A stretch of 64,000 nt of DNA from Adiantum capillus-veneris (Eukaryota; Streptophyta; Polypodiopsida; Polypodiales; Pteridaceae). The notes below the pieces were generated by a model. That model had not been told where the DNA came from. It was given only the letters and a program-made list of their open reading frames with translations, and did no database searches. The translations under genes and the position numbers were made by a program. The stretch spans positions 141,966,211-142,030,210 of the forward strand of contig CM043966.1 in assembly GCA_014529385.2 (NCBI GenBank), read 5' to 3'. Positions 55,701 through 64,000 of the stretch are shown here, piece after piece (position 1 is the stretch's first letter; every line of letters begins with the position of its first letter).

Positions 55701-57300
55701 TTCCCAAAGAGTTTGTCAAGTGAAATGTGTTTTACTTTGATATTTTGTTGGTTTCTTGTTGTTTTCTTTTTCATATCTAATCCAACATATATCTCTAATT
55801 TCATCTCTCTCTTTAACCAAATCTATCTATCTCACTCTTACAAAGTCATTATCTCTACAAATTCTAGATTCTCCTTGTTACATGTACATCTCTCCCCGCA
55901 GTATCCTTATTGCCTACCGGCAAGAATAGGACTTAGGAGGGAAAATTCTCTTTTCTTCACTTCTCTCCCATCTACATTTTGCACATTCTAGAAATATCCT
56001 AGATGAATAATCCACACAATGTGAATTTCTATCGCTTTCTCTCTGTGCGGTCTATTACAATTAACGTATAGATTAGCCAAAAAATACACTTCAAACAACG
56101 TATACTATTTCTCTTTGGCCTAGAAAGGCTCAACGGAATACTTCTTTCACCGGATCCCACCATACTACCCCTTATAGACTATAACTTTTCTTTTGATATA
56201 AATGTACTTATCTTGCTATGAACCAAGAGGATTTGTACACACAATTAACCACAATCACTAAACAAAATATTTTTATCATAGTAAGCACTAACTATAGTTT
56301 CAGAGAATAATTTGTAGCTTGTTTGGTCGACAAAGTTTGAACATCATTAACTCATCTATTAACCCTTTCATCCTACCCATGATAAGATATGACCAAAGCC
56401 TTGACATTTTTATCTTTGTGTTGTTTTGATTTTCTCTTTTGTGTTCTTTCTTTGTGTGTGTGAGTGCAAGAGAGAGAGAGAGAGAATGGGGCTACTTTGA
56501 TTGCACTCCATACCAAACTCTAGACTTCATGGTATCTATGGCATAATTCCTTTACATAGTTTTGGAGTTAGCTCACAAATTCTCAAAGCAAATAAGCCCG
56601 GTGCCTTGGAGTCCAAGTTGAGCCAAGAATAACATTTGTGCATGTAAGTTAGACTGAAAATAAAATGTGGTTGACCCAAAAATAGAGGTGCTTCACACAC
56701 CCTATAGGGCCAAGTTTTTTGGAACTTTGGGGTATGGAATCCGAGAGGAGTTTTGGGAAGAGGGTTTTTGGATAGAAGAAGAGGTCTCAGTGAGGAGAGC
56801 TCCACAAGAAGAAGGTTGCCAAAGTCATCTTTTTGTGCTCTTCATGCTCGTGCCAATGCTAGCAGATTTCATGGTGTTGTTGTAGATGGTGACTTTGTCA
56901 AAATTGAAGCAAACCACAGCCAATTCCTAAGCCACTTCTTCCCCCTTCTCATCGTTGATCTGTTCAAAGTGTTTGGTGCCGGTGTGTGAGATGTGTGTGC
57001 CTCCCTGGGTCTCGGTGTGTGAGAAAGAGAAAGAGATAGAGAGAGGTGCATTGTGTGATCATGGTAGACATGAAAAATTGGGGTGGTGTGCTGTCAATAA
57101 ATTGTGCAAAGCGTGTATGTGTTGTTATGCATACATACGATGATCTGTATGCAAAGGTGTTGAGTTTTGCAAGTGAACTCTAGTGGATTGGGATGCATTG
57201 AGTATCCTGGGCTATAGAGAGGCATTGTGTTTGTGTGCCGGGTGTGTTGCCCTTTCCCCTTTCCAACATAATGACATAATCACTTAAGACAAACATTTCA
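55701..57300. other. No recognisable gene
   Basis: Several short ORFs without a family signature, a short GA run at about 56469-56484 and scattered TG-rich text near 56980-57030. I see no conserved protein. Confidence 0.4.
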
Positions 57301-57312
57301 ATCACAAGTTCA

Positions 57313-57510
57313 CATTGCACTAATCGATTTATGTAAAGTGCAAGCTTTTGGCTTTCATACATTGCGATAATCGATAATCTTAATCAATTAGAAAAAACAA
57401 TACATATAAATCACATCATTTCGCATTGCACTATATCGATTTATCTAAAGTGCAAGCTTACGACTTTCACACATTATGATAATCGATAATATTAATCCAA
57501 TCTTGGAATT
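57313..57510. repeat. 111-bp tandem repeat, two units
   Basis: cattgcacta ... atcgattta ... aaagtgcaagctt ... gataatcgataat occurs at 57313 and again at 57424. The two copies differ at several positions. Each contains ATCGAT-type palindromes. Confidence 0.8.
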
Positions 57511-57934
57511 AATTCTCATTATAACATGATAAACTTTGCACTCAATGACAACCTCTAAATTATATCATTAACTTACTTCCACATGTCAGTAAACTGAGCA
57601 CATAACAAGTGACTCCTACAAAATAAACACCTTGCAATGAGTGAGAGTCTGAGCTCTACACAACATACAAAGCTTATACTATCTGTCCCTAAAAACAAAC
57701 TTCAATCAAATTTTGATCAACGATTTGAATTAGTTTTAAACAAATACAAATTTATTTTTAAACTATTTTATAGATAATAACTTTTAAAATAAAAAATAAT
57801 TTCATTTTTATTTTGTTTCTCACATGGATTACCTTTTGTGATGTCAAATGAGCTTAAGAGGGCACATTGCCGCTTTATATAGACTAGTAAAACAGTGCCG
57901 CCTTCAGGGGCAACATTGCCGACTGCCTTTGATG

Positions 57935-57935
<1 letters not shown>
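57511..57935. other. No recognisable gene
   Basis: AT-rich intergenic sequence with no open frame of interest. Confidence 0.4.

Positions 57936-58016
<81 letters not shown>
57936..58016. repeat. Microsatellite (CT)40
   Basis: An uninterrupted CT run of about 80 bases. Confidence 0.97.
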
Positions 58017-58019
<3 letters not shown>

Positions 58020-58039
58020 TGCGCATGGTATCCGCGTGT

Positions 58040-59690
58040 GTCACCAACTTGCAAGGAACACGCCTAGATCAAGCTTCTTGTGACACCCCTTCTCCATGCC
58101 ATGTTTTCCTTCAAGATGCAAGCAAGTGTGATTGCATCTGGAGAGACACCCTCGCTTCACATCTGTCGCGAAAATAGCACAGAGCTTCTTGCCCTGCCCA
58201 GTTGGGAATATCCCGCAATTAGTGCATTCCAAGAGACGACATCCCGATTAGGAGACTTTTCGTGCACTTTTTGTGCTTTATGAAGTGCACCCCACTTATT
58301 GATACATGTCGACCAAGATGGTGCTAAGCACGACATTTTCTTTGAACAAACCGAGTCTAACAATATCATCGTGAATTCATGTGTAATGCCACATGCCTTC
58401 AAGGTGCAAGTGTACGTGATTGTGTTTAGAGAGATGCCCTCTCTTTGCATCTGCTCAAAAATAGCCCAGAGCTTTGTGACCCTAACCCTTGCCTTTCCTT
58501 CACCATTGTAGAGCCCGAGCTTCAGACGTCTCGTCGTAGAACCCCCCCTTCACCTTGTCATGTTTTCCTTTAAGATTCAAGTGAATGTGATTGCATTTGG
58601 AGAGACACCCTCGCTTGGCATCTGCCAAAAGTAGCACAAAGCTTCTTAGCCTTGCCCAAGTTGGACATATCTTACAATTAGTGCATTCCAAGAGACGACA
58701 TCCTGGTAAGGAAGCTCATTGTGCACTTTTGTGCTCTATGAAGTGCACCACATTTGGGATACATGTCAACCAAGGTAGCGCTAAGCACGGTGTTTTCTTT
58801 CAACAACCTGAGTATAACAATATCATTGTGAACTATTGTGTAATGTCACATGCCTTCAAGGTGCAAGCATCTGTGATTGCGTTTAGAGAGATACGCTCTC
58901 TCTGCATCTCTTGAAAATAGCTCAAAGCTTTGCGACCTTGATGCTTGCCTTTCCTTCCCCCATTATAGAGCCCGAGCTACAAATGTCTCGTCATAGATTT
59001 TCCTCTTCTCTATGCCATGTTTGCCTTCAAGATGCTAGCAAATGTGATGGCATCTAGAGAGGCACCCTCTCTTCACATTTGTGTCAAAAATAGTGCATAG
59101 CTTCTTGGCCCTGCCCTAGTTGGACATATCTCGTAATTAGTGCATTCCAAGAGACGGCATCCTGGTCAGGAGGCTCCTCACACACTTTTTGTGCTTTATG
59201 AAGTGCACCGCATTTATTGATACATGTTGACCAAGGTGGGCTAAGCACGACGTTTTCTCTTAACAACCACGGTCTAACAATATCATGGTGAATTCTATTG
59301 CCCATATGAGCATGTTCTGTAATGCCACATATGATCTCCCCTTCTCCATGCCATGTTCGCCTTCAAGATACAAGTGAATGTGATTGCATATGGAGAGACA
59401 CTCTTGCTTCACATCTGTGTCAAAAATAGCACAGAGGTTCTTGGGCCTGCCCCAGTTGGACATATCCTACAATTAATGCATTCCAAGAGACGACATCCCG
59501 ATGAGGAGGGTTCTCACGCACTATTTGTGCTTTATGAAGTGCACCACATTTATTGATACATTCAACCAAGGTGGTGCTAAGCACGACATTTTCTCTCAAC
59601 AACCCTGGTCTAACAATATTACGATGAATTCTATTGCCCATATGAGCATGTTATGTAATGCCACATGCCTTCAATGTGCAGATGGATTTT
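58040..59690 (-). pseudogene. Reiterated PPR (PLS-class) pseudogene
   Basis: Minus-strand PPR words recur in four segments: CINKCGALHKAQ-V-E-P-RDVVSWNALI-GY-QLGQ at about 59590-59420, 59260-59100 and 58320-58190, and more decayed near 58690. Each is followed by a next-repeat start (SP-AIT-ACILK). An IHxxIVRxxLLRENVVL word precedes two of them. The landmark gcattccaagagacgacatcc (plus strand) lies at about 58222, 58680, 59138 and 59477, giving spacings of 458, 458 and 339. Such PLS arrays occur in organelle RNA-editing factors. Here stops and frame changes are in every unit, with no start, targeting sequence or E/DYW domain. The equal 458-bp spacing suggests local duplication after decay began. 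Confidence 0.8.
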
Positions 59691-59889
59691 TGAGAAGATA
59701 TCATTTTTCCAAACATATAAAATTCCTTTCCTTGAATTTTCCAAGAGGAAATTTAAGAAAATTAGGTTTATTTTGCGGTTTTTCACACTATTTTTCTCTA
59801 TGTTGGGGTGGTATTTCTCCTTTTTCCCTTGCCCTCAAATGTCATTTTTCAAATTGAAAACGGCATGATATTAAGTTGAGATAGCTGGC

Positions 59890-60035
<146 letters not shown>

Positions 60036-60221
60036 CGCATTGTGTTGACTGCTCTCGCTTGACGCTTGTGTCACCTTGCCCAATGCACTGGTCCAAAATC
60101 TGTCGGATGAAGCTCATGTCGCTTCTCTTTATCTCACTTCACAAAAGCCTTTTCTTTCTCTCGTTGAGTGCATTGGGTTTCAGAGCACACAGGTGGGATG
60201 AAGCTGCTGGTGCCATGTGTC

Positions 60222-60243
60222 GGGGGGGGGGGGGGGGGGGGGG
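60222..60243 (+). repeat. Homopolymer G22
   Basis: Twenty-two consecutive G bases. The length could be an assembly or sequencing approximation; such a run can form G-quadruplexes. Confidence 0.9.
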
Positions 60244-60337
60244 AACGAAATCCCTCCCCCTTTTATAACAGTATAGTTTTTTTTAAATCAAACATGTCTT
60301 CAAACAAATTTTTCTTCAATCAAAAAACTTTTCGATC

Positions 60338-60355
60338 AAAGTTCTTTTCGATCGA
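60338..60355. repeat. Target-site duplication of the LINE, left copy (18 bp)
   Basis: aaagttcttttcgatcga is repeated exactly at 62654-62671. Confidence 0.9.
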
Positions 60356-61124
60356 GCAAGCTTTGGAGACCTTCTGTTGTGCATCAAGCGCACTGATCAA
60401 GTGGAGAAAGACAGTGGCTTTCTCAGTTGGCAGTGCTCCTGTGCCAGATTGGATGCCAGGAGAGGGTTTCAGGTGGATTCCCCCAAGGACTGCAGTTCGG
60501 TACTTGGGTTGTTAGGTTGGTTTGGACTTATCCCCCGAGCAGCAGATTGCTCCTCTTCTCCTGTCCATTAGGAGAAAGCTGCTACATTGGAGCTCAGCAC
60601 GACTTTCGCTGGCTGGTAGAGTAGTAGTTGCCAACCAGGTTTTGTTGGCGACTATGTGGTACATCACTTCTTGCTGGATCTTTTTGAGTTCTTGTATCAG
60701 CCAGGTAGAGAGGCTGATCAGGAACTTCCTTTGGTCAGGACGTGACACTCAGATTGCCCGAGCCAAAGTGGCTTGGTCGATCATCACACTTCCTTGTTCT
60801 CAGGGAGGGCTTGGGATCATTGATCCAGCACAGTAGAGCAGAGCCCTTATTGGGAAGTTCGTAGTCAGAGGACTTCTTCCAGGAGAGGAGCCCCGAAAGG
60901 AGTTCTTGCTGCAGAGGCTTCGTGCTAGGGTGCCTCAATCAGGAGGCCCTTGGCAACCTTCGACCAGATGGATCTTTACAGAGATGCACCGAGTTGGTTT
61001 GAGTAGGAGACTGGAGGACCGCGTCACTATGAGTTTGCTTCGATCTTGGGAGCTCCTACGGTGTGGCCTAGAGCAGAGACAGTCGACGTGCACAAGGGAG
61101 CGCCTACGGCAGCCTCTCGTCTAG
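60356..61124 (+). pseudogene. LINE ORF2: reverse transcriptase C-terminal region
   Basis: Words in order: ALETFCCASSALIKWRKT, GEGFRWIPPRTAVRYLG, LDLSPEQQIAPLLLSIRRKL, HWSSARLSLAGRVVVANQVL, LATMWYITSCWIF, RLIRNFLWSG, KVAWSIITLPCSQGGLGIID and TRWIFTEMHRVGLSRRLEDR. These fit the thumb and post-RT region of plant L1-type ORF2 (LSLAGR, NFLWSG, QGGLGI). The catalytic FADD part is absent because of the 5' truncation. There is a frame change near 60515-60525, a stop at about 60834 and a stop near 61122. Confidence 0.88.
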
Positions 61125-61527
61125 AACCCCATGGTTAGCACTCAGAGAGGCCACTTGGTTGGTAGTCGGCCTCATGTTTCTTGGGGTCCCATGGCAGCAG
61201 GTCCAGCGCGCTCTCTAGGTGACTGCTAGAGTTCACAGGTTTGTCAGAGGAGGTGCAGGGTTTCCAGCTATACAGGGAATGAGAGGGGTGTAGAGCATGT
61301 GTCAGGACATCTCAGAGTCAGTTCCAGCTGAGTGGCTCAGGCCTCTCGAGACAGTGGCACCGCGGTGGATGGGAGCCTTCACACGACTAGAGGTTCTCAT
61401 TTCTGTCAGGGCCTGCTCAGAGTTTGTCTCAGCCCTGTTCTTCGAGCTTCAGGGTGGGGGATGACTACAACGAGTTGCAGTAGAGGCCTCGCAGGTAGCA
61501 GAGTGTTGTTTTCAAAGGATCCGAGTA

Positions 61528-62450
61528 GTGGGCATCAGTGGGCGGACTTGCGTCATAGACCCTGACCCAGCAGTTCTTGAGACAGGACACTGGAGGCTAT
61601 GGGCTTGGGAGTGTTGTCCGTTGGCACGAGTACAGTGGGATCCTGGTGAGTGGCTATGGAGGGACCCCTTCTCTTCTGCAGACCACCCAGGAGTCCCGTT
61701 CTTTCAGTACACTGTTCGACTGGGACGTCATATAGTAGCAGCACACAGAGAGGCCCTCCTCCCTGCAGCACGTCATTGGCAGAAGGAGGGTCTCACAGGC
61801 GAGTTCTTGGCAGACTTTTGGGAGAGGTTGTGGGACTCCAAACAGCCGAGGCGAGTCACCTTGTTTCATTGGTTGGTTGCACACAGAGCCACAGCAGTAG
61901 GGAGTTGGCTAGTGCATAGTGGTCTCTCGGCCACATGTGCAGCTTGTGACCATTTGGTGGAGAGTCAGCGTCATTGTCTTTGGGACTGTCCCTCGGCCCA
62001 ACACGTGTGGCTACGAGTTCTTTGGCTGATGCCTGCGCTTTCCACGGCTCGACAGTACACTTGGGAGCAGCGGCTTGGTCCACCCTCACAGGCCCGGCAC
62101 TTCAGTTTGAGCTATCTTCCACCAGCAGGATGATAGTGATTCAGGGGGGGTGACCTACACTCCAGCCTACTACAAAGCTTACTCCACAGGAGTGGTGCAG
62201 TGAGAGAGAGGAGTGTTGGGAGCTCATTAGTGGCCTGACACTTTGGTTCATCTGGCGGGCCCACTGTTTCCGCATCTTTGAGGCTCGCCCTGTTCCACCA
62301 GCAGAGACTGTTCGTGACTTTTGGCTAGAGCTGATCCATACTCTGAGAGGACAGCTTGAGGGACTACATAACAGCTCCAACCGCATGCGGGAGCACCGCG
62401 AGGCTTTCCTTCGACTCTGGCGCCCTAGGCCTTTCTACACCATAGTCTAG
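61528..62450 (+). pseudogene. LINE ORF2: zinc-binding (zf-RVT) C-terminus
   Basis: The frame 61528-62133 reads WEWL-like text, then FWERLWDSKQPRRVTLFHWL, VAHRATAVGSWLVHSG, CAACDHLVESQRHCLWDCPS and AQHVWLRVLWLM. This is the zf-RVT domain (CxxC ... ESxxHxLWxCPxA) that ends plant L1-type ORF2. Further text (LTLWFIWRAHCFRIFEA, RMREHREAFLRLWRPRPFY) continues in another frame to about 62450. The region 61125-61527 between the two conserved blocks is decayed. Confidence 0.88.
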
Positions 62451-62653
62451 GGGGTGCTCATATGGCACTATTGTCCACCTGTGTGGCTCTTTCCTCCTCC
62501 CATCTCTTGATTTAGCCTCATTGTATATATGCTGTTTTTTCATTGGGAGAGTCTCCCCATCATGCTTGTTGTAGCCCTCTTTTGCAGAGGTGGTTGTAGG
62601 CCTATGGGCAGTTTTCATTAACTAATAGAAGGATCTCTTTCTCGGAAAAGAAA

Positions 62654-62671
62654 AAAGTTCTTTTCGATCGA
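62654..62671. repeat. Target-site duplication of the LINE, right copy (18 bp)
   Basis: An exact repeat of 60338-60355 directly after the A-rich tail. Confidence 0.9.
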
Positions 62672-62954
62672 AAGATAAGAAATTATACGGAAGGCCAAAT
62701 TTTTCTGACATGGCAGCGTATAAAATGGCCATATAATTTGGATCAACAAATAATACACCCGTTTTTATCGTATTATTTGTCGTCCAAATAACAAATAATG
62801 CTACTTAGCTGCCTCATCCTAAGAGGTTTACCATAGCGATCAAAAACCATTTTCCTTTCCTGTTACTTCACATTCAAGTGCACTTACTCATAGTTGGGGC
62901 TATGCGGATCCATGCTAAGAGGAGAGAGGCTCTGTATGAGAGAGACAGAGAGAT

Positions 62955-63630
62955 TGTTAAGTATGGAGCCTGATTTACCCTTGTAATTTTCTGTGGTAAA
63001 AGCGCACATTTGTAAGGCCCCCATTATGAGGAGAAGCCATCGTGTGTGAAGGAAAATCACTCACCGGAAACCAAAATTTTCATGGACAAGAATCAGGGGC
63101 AACTTTAGAGGCCTCGGGGGCGGAGGCCCCCGAGACTTTTTTTTTTCGCCGGAATATTATGGCAGGACGGCGGCCCGAAAGTGGTCGGAAAACAACCGGT
63201 CGGTTGGCCAGTGGCCGGTAGTCAATGGCCGATGGTCGATGGTCGGAAGTCAATGGCCAGTGGCCGGTGGCCGAATTCAATGGCCGATGGCCGAATTCAA
63301 AAGCGGACTTGTCTTCTCAAGGGCGGCCACACATGGGCGGATTGGAGGGTCCGATTTGGACTTATTCGCACAAGGGCGGCTACACATGGCTGTCTCTCAT
63401 AAGAAAGGGCAGCCCTTTTGGCCTATAAAAGGAGGCCATTTCTACACACATTTCATAGTGTGAAGTTGATGCAACAAGGTGAGTGTGAGGTGGTGAGAGT
63501 GAAGCAAGGCAGGAGCTCCATTAAGGGTATAATCCTTTTGTAAACTACTTCTTGTTTTGAAGTACTAAAGCCATTGAGTGGCTGCTTTCCCGTGGACGTA
63601 GCCCACATTGGGTGAACTACGTATATCGTG

Positions 63631-63693
<63 letters not shown>

Positions 63694-63777
63694 CTATAAT
63701 CTCGTGTATGTAAATCTGTCTCTCTCCATTAAGTAATCTACTCAATTATCTATTTAGCTACGTCTTATTTCCTAACA
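62955..63777 (+). repeat. 5' LTR of a second Ty1/copia element
   Basis: It starts TGTTAAG and ends CTAACA, giving matching inverted ends. It carries a TATA box (TATAAAA, 63424-63430), a GGCCG-rich minisatellite (about 63178-63300; words tggccgatgg, tggccagtgg and ggccgaattcaatgg repeated) and a (CT)n run of about 55 bases (63634-63690). A primer-binding site follows. It differs from the 227-bp LTR at 1187-1413, so it is a different copia family. The left end is inferred from the TGTTA/TAACA match and should be checked against the 3' LTR outside the window. Confidence 0.72.
63424..63430 (+). promoter_or_regulatory. TATA box of the copia LTR
   Basis: gcctataaaaggaggcc, with transcription expected about 30 bases downstream, near 63450. 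Confidence 0.6.
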
Positions 63778-63779
63778 AC

Positions 63780-63791
63780 TGGTATCAGATC
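63780..63791 (+). promoter_or_regulatory. Primer-binding site, initiator-Met tRNA type
   Basis: TGGTATCAGATC lies two bases after the LTR end. The canonical plant site is TGGTATCAGAGC, so 11 of 12 bases match. Confidence 0.85.
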
Positions 63792-63850
63792 AAGGTTTGC
63801 TCGTAGCTAAATTATCTCAAGGAAAGGATTCCTTAAATTGAGTGGGAGTT

Positions 63851-64000
63851 ATGGCGGAGGAAGGGAAGCTCAAGATTGAGAAGTTCAACGGCAAAAACTA
63901 CCAACATTGGAAGATGCAAATTGAAGACTATCTCTACCAGAAGGACCTCTATTTGCCACTAGGTGGTCTTGCGAAGAAGCCCGCAACAATGGCAGATGAA
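63851..64000 (+). CDS. Ty1/copia gag, N-terminal part (runs off the window)
   Basis: ATG 63851 opens an uninterrupted frame of 50 codons to the end of the window: MAEEGKLKIEKFNGKNYQHW, then KMQIEDYLYQKDLYLPL. The FxGxNYxxWKxxMxxYL pattern is the classic start of copia gag-pol (the DUF4219/UBN2 region). The start is 59 bases after the primer-binding site, as usual. No stop or frameshift is seen in the visible part, so this element may be young. The rest is outside the window. Confidence 0.88.
   Translation, partial: MAEEGKLKIEKFNGKNYQHWKMQIEDYLYQKDLYLPLGGLAKKPATMADE

Larger units (their letters stand above)
60356..62653 (+). mobile_element. 5'-truncated LINE (non-LTR retrotransposon), 2.3 kb
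   Basis: It is bounded by an exact 18-bp duplication and ends in a short A-rich tail (ggaaaagaaaa). Its protein text is the C-terminal half of a plant LINE ORF2. Loss of the 5' end is the usual result of incomplete target-primed reverse transcription. Base composition is richer in G and C than the flanks, which fits a separate origin. Confidence 0.92.

Noticed and set aside
55713-55991. Possible membrane protein ORF
   Set aside because: The hydrophobicity comes from T-rich sequence. There is no signal or family motif and no second copy.
57848-58177. Ser-Leu repeat ORF
   Set aside because: An artefact of the (CT)40 tract.

Overview
The window looks like repeat-dense intergenic DNA from a large plant nuclear genome. 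A seed-free vascular plant, most likely a fern, fits best. The basis is indirect: pentatricopeptide (PPR, PLS-type) fragments with a wording I associate with fern and lycophyte PPR families, many degenerate Ty3/gypsy and Ty1/copia elements, CACTA Tnp2/DUF4216 fragments, a plant-type LINE, and very long (GA)n/(CT)n and (TG)n tracts. I found no intact host gene. The only long uninterrupted coding sequence that looks functional is the gag of a young LTR element at about 39-41 kb.

Layout. 1-1.4 kb: 3' end and LTR of a Ty1/copia element that landed in a minus-strand Ty3/gypsy element (protease and gag, 1.4-5.3 kb; a gag-leader-like ORF at 6.8-7.0 kb). 7.4-9.9 kb: a 152-bp AT-rich satellite rich in palindromes, split by a CACTA Tnp2 fragment, with a TATA box on the same strand as the gag ORF beyond it at 10.36 kb. 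10.8-12.2 kb: GC-richer sequence with an unrecognised, decayed ORF. 12.2-19.5 kb: an unrecognised, decayed coiled-coil ORF directly upstream of a polypurine tract and LTR. It is interrupted by a 4-kb hAT-like non-autonomous element (8-bp target duplication), which carries a fold-back structure, microsatellites and other repeats. 20.4-21.9 kb: integrase C-terminus followed in the same frame by a retropepsin-like domain. 22.5-24.2 kb: (GA)n and repeated palindromic motifs. 24.4-27.1 kb: a second diverged copy of the coiled-coil ORF, again ending at a polypurine tract and LTR start. 28.5-31.5 kb: a complete gag-only LTR element. 32.6-35.5 kb: minus-strand 3' half of a gypsy pol. 38.1-42.9 kb: a young, complete gag-only LTR element with an intact ORF. 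43.4 kb: PPR remnant. 44.4-45.2 kb: inverted relative of the 19.5-kb LTR, with a B-box zinc-finger relic beside it. 46.3-48.3 kb: rearranged CACTA transposase pieces in a large inverted repeat. 48.3-54.6 kb: plus-strand gypsy element of the same family as the one at 32.6 kb. 58.0-59.7 kb: reiterated PPR pseudogene. 60.36-62.65 kb: 5'-truncated LINE with an 18-bp target duplication. 62.96-64 kb: LTR, primer-binding site and gag start of another copia element.

The parts do not act together as a pathway. The window records nested and successive transposition. Its most notable content is the set of LTR elements that carry only gag or only an unrecognised protein and so must borrow enzymes from others, plus one pol whose protease-like domain follows integrase. 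Translations were read by eye from the sequence. Family names rest on motif recognition, and no database search was run.
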